Source: Volvox africanus (taxonomy: Eukaryota > Chlorophyta > Chlorophyceae > Chlamydomonadales > Volvocaceae). From it: a stretch of 64,000 nucleotides of DNA. The notes beneath the pieces were generated by a model, which did no database searches, was not told the origin of the DNA, and was given only the letters and a program-made list of their open reading frames with translations. The translations under genes and the position numbers were made by a program. Below, in pieces: positions 1-11,600 of the stretch (position 1 is the stretch's first letter; every line of letters begins with the position of its first letter). The stretch is taken from positions 1,054,001 through 1,118,000 of the forward strand of contig BSDZ01000008.1 in NCBI GenBank assembly GCA_030268105.1. Reading direction: 5' to 3'.

Positions 1-145
1 TTGTGCGGAAAAACATTGATTGTGCGAGCCTATATCTTCTGGGACAGCCGAATCAGGTGCGCGATTATTGAATAAATTAGCCCCAACCGACAGGCTCGGC
101 GGCAGGCCCTCCATATCAGAAGAAGCTTCAATTTGATCCTTATAG

Positions 146-570
146 GCACGCCGAATCCGCGATATTGATGGAGTACTTCAAAAATATATCGACCTCGGCG
201 TCTCTCTCTGGGCCTATCTGGGGCTCCTGGTTCGCGTGCTGATGCTGGGATTGAACTGCACCGCCATTTTCTACGCTTTTATAACGTATAGAGTTGGCAA
301 ATATGATCAAGGAAAATTTGAGATTCCGACGCGCGTCGTCGTCTGGGCCGAGTTTCTAATCATCTGCTGTTACCTTCTCTGGATGATCTGGCGCTTCCTG
401 CTCTTGCTTTATGCGGCGTGTAAAGAGATTTACAGCACGGCGGATAATATGTACAAGCACAACCTTGAGGCAAGTTGCTGGGCTGACGCGTTTGAAAGCG
501 TACCTGGCGGCGGGCCGGCGGCTTTTGTCGTACCCGCGAATCTCGCATGAAAGTTGTAGCGCGTAGCCCT

Positions 571-604
<34 letters not shown>

Positions 605-3600
605 TAATGCCGCCACCCTATCCTACTTTTGATTTTTGCCTCGCTCGCTGAATTTTACCGAAATTGAATAATTTGTGTATGATTATCTTAGGGCAGTTCA
701 AGTTGTTGACTATCTTAACCCTGTTACTTTCTTCCATCCTTGCCTCGAAATCATTTCAGGTGTGCTTGGCGGTACGGAACTGGTACAACGCAGGTATGAA
801 CCTTGAGTTCAACCTCCTGCTGTTGCTCCGCTACGTCAGTCCGCCAGCAGTGGTGGCAGCCTTGGGCAAAGCCGGCCGCAGGGTGTACGGGAAATACGGC
901 ACACGCGTTCACCGAGAACAGTAAGTGCCGCATGCGTACAACGTTACGGCCTTATTGCATCCACTGGCTCCTCTTAAGGACCTCTTGAGGAAAGCAAGGA
1001 ACACACCACGCCACTCATGCGTCGTCATTCATTAGCTAGGGTGGGCTCTGTAACTTCCACTCACCGTTCAGCTGACCCACTCGGTCGGACACTTCATCCG
1101 AAATTGGCCATAACCCCCTGCCTAACTCATTCAATCACTTCATGACGGTGTGGGCCGCGCAGCTTCCAGGAAAACACGTTAGCCCCATTTGATATCAATG
1201 TTATGATACTGCCAGTACGACGACTCTTCGTACTGTTCGCGCGAAACGGAAAGATGTGAAGATTGAGTCCCTTTATTGTATGCAACTTGTAGCAATGAAT
1301 TAGAAGCTTGATAAAGCTAAGTACGCTGCACTGTTGTCCTCAATCCCTATGTGCCCCGCTTTCCCGAATTCGCCACTTTCCACGCAGTGGCCCCCTTCCC
1401 TGCCGCGCCCGTGACCTATTTCCTTTTGCGTTATTGGAACCACCCTTCGAGCCTTCGAGCAATATGAATGTAAAAAGTTTGACTTAACCTCTAAAATTAT
1501 TCCCGTCTGGCGAAGCTCACCCCGTTCCATGTCACTCTGTTGCTGACCCCAGAGCCCTCTCCTCCCTGGTGCGTTGCTTTCCTAACGGTCGATCACCTAC
1601 CCCAACACCTAACCCCAACACCTACCCCAACACCTAACCCCGACACGCAGGCGCTGCGCGGATCTGTGCTGTTGCTGCTGCTTCTACGGCCGTTTGATCT
1701 TCTGTACGTTGCTGCAGGGCTCCGCGGTGCTGCTAGTGGCTGCCGCGGCCCTTCTTGGCGTCTTCATCAAGGTGCTGCAGCTGCGTTTCCTCGGCACTGC
1801 GGACATCCGCCATTGGTCAATCAACGAGGTACGGCACTGAGAGACAAGAGAACATGATCATCGTGATAGATATATAGATAGGCAGATAGATTGAGTGCGT
1901 GACTTAGAGAAAAAGACGCCACTCCCCCGAGCGGGGGGACGTAGACTGCATCATTACGTCTTTCCCGTTGTCGGATGAGGCAGATCACATCACATCATAT
2001 CGCATCACCTCAGCGATTACGACACAGAATTCCCCAAAATAAAAGCCAATTGATATCCCCCCGTCTCCCCTTAAGGGGGAACCGTCAGGGGTTCAGATGC
2101 GGCAACAGAAGGTTTGCATGAAGGTGGTTAGATGGTTGAGTGGTCAAATGGTTGGATGGTAAAGGAAGAGTCGAGTACCCTTCCCCGAGGGGCCGCACGT
2201 CGCTGATTGCAAAGAAGGTTTGGGTTGGAGAACACCCAAACAGCAGTGACCCGTATCCAATCCGTTTTGGGAAGACCTTTCCTCCATTCTTCTGTTCGTC
2301 CACGAGTCATCAAGATAGCAGAAGGGGTCCAGGTGCCAGGGTCCAGGTGCCCAGTTAGAGCCACTTTGAACAACCGGCAGTCGGGGGATGGTACGCTGAC
2401 GGGGTCACGGGTCAAAAGCGTGCGTGACCGCGCCTGTTAACAACTAAGTGCGTGGAAGTAAGGCCCGGTCCGATCCGGTAATGATGGGGCCCGCCGGACA
2501 AACGGTGGCCATTACGACATTACAGTTCTCGCTCTCGCGTGGCTGCATGTGGAGGTCATCGCATGAAGCATTAAGGTCAACCGCACACTCGGTTTTAAAA
2601 CCCGGAAACGGTGTAAGGGTTTTACGGTGACGATTTTACGGCAAAAGTTTTGCGGTCCCGGCCCCCAAACGGTTTAGAGTGTGGACTTCACGGTGCTGCG
2701 CTTCAAAGAGCGAGCGAGCTGGCGATACGTCACCCACGTGCGCCGCTGGCCCCCCCCGGCCCCCCCGGCAAAACAGCCGATATAAAACAGCCCTTTTTTC
2801 CTATCCCCGGTCCCCCCGGCTCGTGCGTCTGGGTCCCTTCATTCTATCACGTCACTCCATCACATTTGGTCACGACTGCATAAGCTACCTGACTTCTAGG
2901 GGTCGGTCTAGCACCACTCTACCGTGACAGTTAGTACGATACGGTCCACTCGCATACGGTCAGTTTTCTCTCTCGTTGATCTCGTTGGCAGTCTCGTCCA
3001 GATCTTGACCACCTTCATCGGGACCGGGTTGCACTTCGTTTTCAAATTACGCGGCCGCGTCCTCTCAACCCTTTCCCTAGCCTAGTTATAAAGCCGAGGA
3101 CGTCCTCAAAATGCCGTACTTCCATGAACGATGGCCGTACCCTTTGTTTACCCGACCTCTCTGCCCCCAGTTGCTGTTGTTCGGCCAGTTCGTGGTCAAC
3201 ATGGCGTATCTTGACACCAGGCAGAAGGACCGTCGGGAGGCCAAGTTGGAGCTGCTGTACCATGGGTCGGATGCGGAGCAGTCAGAGGAGGAGCAGGAGG
3301 CTGTTAATCTGGTGGAAGATGTGAGTTCACACCTGCTGCTGCTGCCGCTGCTTCGAAGTTCATCGGAGGTCTTCTAATTATCAGCTGAGATAATGTTGCA
3401 TTGGTTCATTGCTGGGACATTTGGGACATTTGGGACATTTGGGACATTTGGGACATTTGCTGGATGGCACGGTGCTTGCCGGTGGATAAAGACATCATTG
3501 GCCTCACTTGTCTGTCCCCGCCCTGTACATTTTTACGTCCGCTTTGCTGCCCGTCGGAGTCTGTGACCGGTTCCGTTGTTTCCGTTCTCTGTTGTTTCCG

Positions 3601-5168
3601 TTTTCCGTTTTCGTTTTCCTTTGTTCGTTCTCCGTCCGGGTTTCCTCTGTCTTATCTTTTGCTGTCTCATTTTCCTGCAGCTGGCGCTGCTGGTGCTCCG
3701 GTACCACTACAGCATGTTGACGGCACTGGTGGTCCACCACTCTCTCACCTCAGAGGATATCAGGTAACTTCGATTCCAAAAGGGAAGGGGGGGGGAAGAA
3801 AATGGAGTGAGAACGAATACGGGTATGGGACGATGTTTTCGGGGTGCGTTGAATTCACCACATGGAACGGTGAAGTGCTAATGGAAAACTGGAACAACGA
3901 ATCCAGTGATGCAGTGGGATCAGAAACACAAGCAGGAGGGAGGGGGTGAAGTTTGCATGGTGTTGTCTGGGGGGGCAGCTGTCTGCTATGTGGAGCATAG
4001 CGTGTCCAATAGCCCGCGACATGTGTATGTGTGTGTATGTGTGGGAGAGGGGGCCGCGAAGATGGGAGGAGGGTGTGGTGTCCGCCAGGTACGAGAACTT
4101 GAGGACTCGCAACAATTATTTGAAACAGTCATTTTGCATGCCTCGTCCCCCCCTTCTTAGATAAAAGGTTATTTCTCAGTCTTTCAACCCCTCTGGACCT
4201 TTCGTTCGTCCCTCTGTGACAGCCAGTGGACCTATAAACTCAGTCAGGAACTCCATCAGGGCCTCACATCCGCTCCCCAACCCCCCCTACCCCCCCCCCC
4301 CCAGTATGTTTAGAATGCGTTACATATCCTCCCGGCCCCGACCCTCGGCCCCGGCGCCGACCCCACCTCGATCCATCATCAACATCCCAATCACGAGACA
4401 TATGTCCTCTGATCTCAGCCTACTTGCCTACCGCCGCGCCCTCCCCGTCCCATTTGCCCCGCCCCTACAGCTACATCTACATTCAGGATAACGTTGAGGA
4501 TGAAAAGCCCCGAAACCGTGTTAAGCACGAGGTGCGTTCGGCAGTGCAAATATGAATACATGTTTATGTATGTGTATACAGAGAGAGATACGCATAAGCA
4601 TATGAATATGTGATTGGGAGTGTAGTCTCTGGGCTACGCCTTTGGGGCCCCGGGCTTTTCCCGTTTTGAGGCTATCATATTCCATTCAGCTTGCCCACCC
4701 CGCTATCTGCGCACCCTCTCACACTCGCAGTACCTTTCAAAGACCGCTGGCAGCGGTGGCAGCGGCGGGGCAAGCCCGCTACCTGTATCAGGGCGTAGTT
4801 CCGACTGGACACGACAGAACGCCGCCAGTGCCAGTTACGCTGACCGAGGCTTCGGCACTGGCCAAGCCCGAAGCCAAGTAGTGGTGGAGATCGCTGCACG
4901 TCCGGGACGCAAGCACTCCGCTGAAACCGTTGCCGCTATTGCCGCCAGCGGCAGCAACAGCAGTGGCAGCAGCAATATTGGGGCCACCCCCCCCGAACCG
5001 GCCTCATCGGGACCTCCACTGGGGCCATCCCTGCCCCCGGCCACGGCGCGTTTTCCGTACGATTTCTACACATACGGCAGGGCGATGGGCACACCTCTAC
5101 GTCGCAGCATGCAGGAGCCGGTGTTAAAGGAACGTTACGAGCAGAGTCTCTGGCGAGCAGGCAATTAA
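146..5168 (+). CDS. Unidentified multi-pass membrane protein, 5' partial
   Basis: I do not recognise the family. Exons that join in phase: 146-469, 760 to about 885-920, 1718-1828, 3171-3320, 3681-3763, 4089-4127, 4471-4531 and 4731-5168 (TAA stop). The second exon's end is unresolved: the strong donor GTAAGT at 921 gives a phase that does not match the exon at 1718, while a weaker GTGTAC donor at about 886 does. The donor after 4127 is also weak. The protein has about six hydrophobic stretches (for example around 200-290, 335-415, 800-860, 1718-1790, 3171-3205 and 3681-3745), an acidic loop around 3265-3320, and a Ser/Gly/Ala-rich hydrophilic tail in the last exon. The intron at 470 uses a GC donor. 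The gene starts upstream of the window. A channel or transporter is possible, but no signature motif is visible. Confidence 0.6.
470..759 (+). other. GC-AG intron
   Basis: The exon ends AG|GCAAGT at 469/470 and resumes after TTTCAG at 759. Reading phase 0 is kept on both sides and the hydrophobic reading frame continues. AG|GCAAGT is the known consensus for the rare GC donor class. Confidence 0.6.
571..603 (+). repeat. (GCC)11 triplet microsatellite
   Basis: Eleven uninterrupted GCC units lie within the GC-AG intron of the membrane-protein gene. They create shadow poly-Ala/poly-Arg ORFs on the opposite strand. Confidence 0.9.
1595..1644 (+). repeat. CCCCAACACCTA short tandem repeat
   Basis: About four imperfect copies of a 12-base unit, intronic, just upstream of the exon at 1718. 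Confidence 0.7.
3414..3458 (+). repeat. Five perfect copies of GGGACATTT
   Basis: Five consecutive 9-base units in the intron between the exons at 3171-3320 and 3681-3763. A 9-base unit keeps frame but here it is intronic. Confidence 0.9.
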
Positions 5169-8100
5169 TCGTCCATCTGTCTGTCCATCCGTCCCTCCCT
5201 CACCGCATACACACGGTTCGGCATTGCACCCAACCTGCGCTGTGGCTTGCTTCGCTATATTGTGATGTGATGTGGTGTGATGTGATGTGATATGTTGTGG
5301 CCGTGCTGTCGTGCTGCTGTGGTTTGCGAGGAACGACGAGCGGGTAGCAGCGCGAGCCTTGACGATAGTGGTGTTAGGCTAATGACTGTTGACTCGGCGC
5401 AGGGAGCAGCTGGGATTAAGCGTACGTGGAAGGTCGCAAGCAGTGAGGTTCAGTTGGCCTCGGCCTTGGGGCACTTCGTTATCCGGTCCGTTGTGGTGCT
5501 ACGGGGGTGGGATGTGGCAGGCTGAGGGTGTCGTTCAGTCAGGTACCGGAGGAGGATGGAAGGAGAGGAGGGAGGAAGGTGCCTCGTCGGGCAGATAGCG
5601 ACATCGGATATTTGGGTCTGCTTCTGGCTGGAGCGAGGCAGACGGAAGGATATGGTGGCGTATGGCCGCGTGTCCCGGCCGCAGGTGCTGCGGCTACTGA
5701 ATTATGCTAAAACCTGACACTATTTGCTGTGGTGGAGGGTGAGGGGGGGATGGGGAAAGGCTGCGTTATTGTTGTACTCTCGCTGGTATTTTATACCGCA
5801 AGGACCTGTACAAGTAAAGGAGGTCGAGAGAGGCCTTGAGATGGGCAGCACAGGGGGGTGCAGCTGGGAGGGTAATAGCGGCGAGTGACTCTGCCTACCT
5901 AGAAGACATAGAATGCCGTTGCTGGGGTTCCGGTGACTGATATGTCGTAACGCCACCGCGGGTGTGCGGTCCGAAACGGCTTCAGCATCGTGTGATGAGA
6001 GCCACGTGAGTTCAATGTCAGTCAGTCACACACGTAGGTAAGCCTCATTCAGTGAGTCGGTGAGGGCGGTGTTGAGCGTCCCGTTGCAGGGAACAGGATG
6101 CGGCGACATGATGTGGTTTGTAGGCTGTGTAGGGTGGCTGTTTCCACACGAGGGGGGGGGGGTTGATATGGGTGGGGTTGATGATTATTGGGGACATGCA
6201 GGCCTTGGACGAACCACCATTCGCTGGAAGGAGGTGGTGTGGGAAAGGTGCTTGGCTGAAAATGCCGCCCTTCCCCTTGACTGCTGTCCCCCATGACGCG
6301 CCCGCTTCATATAAACCTGTCTTGGTTTGTTTAAACATGGCGGTTCTTCTTCGTGACAGGTTTTGTAATGTTGACGGCATTTGACAGGTCTTAATCCGCA
6401 GTGGGCTAAGAGGCGTTTGCTGCTGCTTGTCGATGGTGATAGTCACGGCTTGTCATACGCAAGCTCATGACCAAGGCAGGGCTGGTGGAAGTCATGGTGT
6501 CAATTGTTCCGACGACATGATGATAATGATCGCTTTTGGGATTATCCATGGTATTATGTTTTTCAAGGCTCTATCATGAGATAGGTCTCTTAATGAGAGG
6601 GAACTGAGATGCCTCGTCGTGCCCGTTAAAAATCGGGAATTCATGAAGGGACAATCAGAGATTTCTGTCAAAACGGCTAAGTCCTGGGATTTGCAATCTC
6701 TTGAGATAGGACGCGATAAATGGCCGGACTGATGCTGCCGAATCGGCGTTGGTTATGACTTCAGGTCTCGCTTCCTCCTGTTTGGCGTGACCAGCTCTGC
6801 TAAGGTATTAGGGAAGGTTCGCATCGAGGATGGCAAATTCATACTGATACGGCTGGCTCTGCTGTCTGACCTGACGGTAAGGCGAACTCGCTTATTGTTA
6901 GATGACGTGATGAGCGGGACTCGAGGGACCTTAAACGAATGCAAACGGTTTGTCGCTTAAATGCTATATGAAGAGTGGGCAAGGCCGGCAAACTCAACAA
7001 TGTCAGCGGCCATCTCGGACAAGTGCGGTTTCTGGGCAGCGATCAGGCAGCAGCTCCTTTTCGTAGTGCCAGCTACAGCCACGTTACGACGAGGAACAGC
7101 CGTGCGATTCCGGCGTCACGACGCACACCATGCGGTGTGATTGAGGGAAGAGGTCAACCGCGAAACAGAATTGACAATTTCGTGTACGGCGCTATGTGTT
7201 GCTCTCAAATCTCAACCTGATTTGATGATGATGTCCGTACCTTCCGTACAGTCCCAAGACTGCGAATGTAACGGAGAGGTCCGGTGCCCCAAGTGACTAT
7301 GTACATTTACTCACCAATAATTGCTACTGTGATATGAGCGTTTCGACGCCGATTGCAGCAGCTCTCTCTGCTGTCGGCTGATCTGTTGAAGGAATGGGCT
7401 TCAGCCATATCGAGCCATCTCTTGCCATACCTTCGTCCCCTGGCAATGATGGTTGCCGGCGAAGTGATTTTTTTGATGTACTTGACGCCGCTTTGCAGTT
7501 GCTACCACTGTTGTAGCTGTCATTGCGCTCCTAGTTGCTACCGCAATACGCGGCTCTTGAGTGCGGCGCCGACATTTTGCAAGTGTGCTAGGGACGAATG
7601 TGCAAATAGCAACCAAAGGGGGACAGTGCGGGAATGGACCCCGATTAGTTCAGGAGGCAGTGGAACGACTCCGAATCGCATCATCTACAAACGCCCGCAG
7701 CAGACTGTGCCATTCAGAGATGCTTACTCAGCAACCAGCATCCTTCCCACGAATTAATGGTTTTACGTTTAGTTAATTTCGTTCCTCCTGAACACGGATA
7801 GTTTTTTATTGGAAGAGGGCTGCGGCCATCCACCAGAGCAAGCCTTAGGCACTTCGGTTGTCGCGCTAAGCCGAAGCCTGAGCTGAGGCATTGATAAGAT
7901 ATTTCTTGTGATAAGAAATCGAGCAAAATTTCTATTCCTTAAAAATGTGCCGATTATATTTGGGCTGAAACGGCCAGTTTTGGACAAGTTAGCGCACAGT
8001 TTCACGGAGGTTTAATCGATCATTGAAAATTCTCGATAGTGGCTGATTAGTTTTTTAAATAGCCATTTGGAGAAGAAGATACGCGGGTGCACGTTACTTA

Positions 8101-8632
8101 TGCGTTCTTTTTCCAGCACTGGATCCGGATCGGATAGTTTCATGTTCGAAAGTTACACGCAAATGCCGTATCCAGTCTTGCTTCTGAAACATCATTTGAT
8201 TTCCCGAAGTGTTAAAACCGCCAGATCCATAACAGCTTTACAATTCTGGGGCCTGGTGTACCGCGTACGAACAGCTCGCTGCCCGTAGATATTAAGGCGC
8301 CATTACATTCTGTAGACAGCATAGCAGGAGCAAATTTGCATCCCATAGATATATTAATTTACGTCGTGATCGAGTTGTAATCATCCTTGTGACCTCAATT
8401 TGTATGCATATGCCAACCCTAGATAAATTTAAACCCATTACTTTAGACTTTAATTCCTAGTTTTACCACGTAAGAGGAGAGGCAAAGGGAGCTTGCTCCT
8501 ACATGCACTCAAGGCATAATTGATAGCTGTCGTCCGTGACAGCTTCGCGGAACCCAACCGCTTCAACCAGTGATACTGAAAGGGAGGTGCACTTCGTAGC
8601 TGAGTAGTAGTACATTACGGAGCCTGGCGAGG
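5169..8632. other. Intergenic stretch without a convincing gene
   Basis: About 3.5 kb between the membrane-protein stop and the pherophorin ATG. It begins with GTGAT-rich simple sequence (about 5258-5293), probably in the 3' UTR. A TGTAA at 6364-6368 is a possible but distant poly(A) signal. Open frames here are short and of random composition. The pherophorin promoter must lie near the right end, but I see no clear TATA box. Confidence 0.6.
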
Positions 8633-11600
8633 ATGTCGCGCGGCTTGGCCCTTCTACTTGTATGGGCCGCCGCACTTCATACTGCTTCTGGTAAGAAGAC
8701 TTACGAAGGGTGCCGGCCCCGACTTGTTAAGCTTCTGGACGTTTCCCGCGTATGGAACCAATTTCTACCGTTCTATCTTTCTAAAACCTAAATGCGCGTT
8801 GCAGCTATCAGCATCTTCAATGAGGCGACGCCCGGGAACATTTATGCGATGGGCAATGGAACCGCTTTTCCGTGGTGCAGATGTATCGACTATGATTGTT
8901 CCTGCAGCCCTTACAGAGTGGACAAAATTTCCACCACGGTAAGAGTGTAAGAGAACGTGCCTGATTTATTTACATTGCTTACCTCTACCATAATGTCTAT
9001 CCAACTGTCAAGTTTTTGCCGATGCCAGGCTTAGCCCAACTGATAGGAGATCATTAAAGAGTCATCAAGTTTTCGTTGAACGCAGCCTCAAGTATTAAAT
9101 TTAGCCCTTCATATAATCGAAGCTGTCAGGAATGTACTTTATCGCCTGGATTTATTAATATCCGAAATCCATTTTAATAACTTGATCAAGTTATTAAAAG
9201 TAATGAAGCCTTTCGTCCTTACCGCAGTTCATAAATACGACCCTTGCGAGAACGTGCTTCTCGATCGCTTACGTTGGATGCAATACTACGCGAGCGTGTT
9301 GCTCTTCGCTCCTTGCGAGCGTGGATAAATTTGTATTGGAGACGACGCCTCAGTGCGCTTCGTCAAAGGGCAATTTCCTTGGCGTAACTGTCAACGGCGT
9401 CAAGCATGAATCATGGAATCCTTACTTCCATAACTCTACGGGTAGGATTGGATATATCATCCACGTTTTTCTAATTTTTCGTCTGTTTGATAATGCGCAC
9501 TTGCGTGCGTTCTACATGGATTTTATCCGTACAAACAATTGATCCGGCGTAATATAATTAGAAGAATTTTAAATTTAAATATTACCTTCTGAGATCCGGT
9601 TTTTTTACCTACAGCTGAACTCAAGGGCTACGATTTCAAGATCTACAACCTGAAGTGTAACCTCACAACCTTCGCGAATGCAAAGATATGCGTCACAACG
9701 CGATATCCATGTCTCACTCTGGCGGATCTCTGCAAGGACTCTAACATCAGTGGTCGCTGCAGGTAACTGTATCGTCCCCGCCCATTTGTCAGGTGAAAAT
9801 ATGTCGTTATTAAACCTACTTATCTCCTTGCTGACGGCGGCTGGTCGCAGGTACTCGTTTGCTGAGTCCTCCAATAGTAACTACTGCCCCGTCTGTGAGC
9901 CAGTGCTTTCCCCTCCCCCGTTCCCCTCGCCATCTTACCCGTCACCGGCACCACTCCCTCCATCGCCAGCACCGCCGGCGCCACTCCCTCCGTCGCCGGA
10001 ACCTCCACTCCCTCCATCGCCAGCACCGCAAGCGCCACTCCCTCCGTCGCCGGAACCTCCACTCCCTCCATCGCCAGCACCGCAAGCGCCACTCCCTCCG
10101 TCGCCGGAACCTCCATCGCCACTCCCTCCATCGCCTCTCCCTCCATCGCCACTCCCTCCGGCGCCCTTGTCGCCGGCTCCGCCCTCATCCCCGGCACGGC
10201 CGCCCGCATCCCCAGAGCCTCGCTTCCCATCGCCGTCTATCCCGGCGCCTTTGGAACCATCAAATCCGTCACCACCGCCTCCGCCGCCACCACCCCCACC
10301 TCCACCACCTGGTCCACCGCCGCCACCTCCACCGCCACCTCCACCGTCACCAGGCCCATCTCACCCATCGCCACCAGGCCCACCTGAACCACCAGGCCCA
10401 CCTGCAATTCTGCAACCACATTGCTCCGTGTGCGCTGATGCCATCATTATTCCGCCGCCCAATCTCATCGACCCGCTGTACACCTTTGGCTCGGGCGCTC
10501 CGTCCTGCGATGAAATGTCGGCCATAATTATCAACGACACCAATAACGGCGCCGCTTTAACGGGCTCTCAGATATCAGCTCCTTTCAAACAGATTTACTG
10601 CGACTCCGGCTACAGCGCGGACTTCGAGGCGTACCCGCAGCTCAGCATTTGCGGCACCTTCGAATCCGCTAATGACGGCCTGAAATTGCAGGAGTGGGTT
10701 GAAGGCACCCTGAGTGGAATGAGGCTTTGGGTTGATGCCATGAAGGGAAGTGCATGTCCGCCAGGGTATACATTTAAAGCTGAGGTCTATTCCACTAGCG
10801 AGGATAGATGCCTGCAAGGGAAATGGAGTGATGCCTGTTCACTTGAACGGCCTCCGCCGTCTCCAATGCTGCCGGCACTTCCTACTAGCCCCTCTCCACC
10901 ATCATCCCCGCCAACCCCGGATTCCCCACTTCCCCCGGCGCCGCCGCCCTCGCACCCGCCATCTCCGTTTCCCCCGCTTCATCCCCTGCCACCATCGCCA
11001 CCACTATCACCAAGCCCACCGCCGCCGCCGCCACCCCCACCCCCACCGCCATCCCCGTCGCCGCCACCACCACCAAATCCGCCGCCGCCGCCACCGCCAC
11101 CGCCGCCACCCCCACCAAGCCCACCGCCGTCGCCGTCGCCGCCACAACCACCACCACCAAGCCCGCCGCCACCACCACCACCGCCGCCACCACCGCCACC
11201 GTCCCCACCACCGCCCCCATTGCCTCCGCTGCCCCCACCACCAAGCCCACCGCCGCCACCGCCACCACCGCCGCCGCCACCGTTCCCTCCGCCACCGCCT
11301 CCCTCGCCTTCGCCTCCACTACCACCAAGCCCACCGCCGCCGCCGCCCCCCTCCCCACCGCCACCACCGCCACCACCACCGCCGCCGCCACCGTCCCCAC
11401 CCCCAAGTCCACCACCGCCGCCGCCGCCGCCACCACCGCCGTCGCCTCTACCACCAAGCCCGCCGCCACCACCACCACCTCCACCCCCACCGCCACCATC
11501 CCCGTCGCCGCCTCCCCCGTTGCCCCCTCCACCACCGCCGCCGCCACCACCACCACCGCCACCACCGCCGCCACCATCACCGAAACCTCCATCTCCGACG

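Noticed and set aside
6045..6446. 133-residue minus-strand frame in the first large intergenic region
   Set aside because: Composition resembles random intergenic sequence, with no domain, no neighbouring exon and no conserved pattern.
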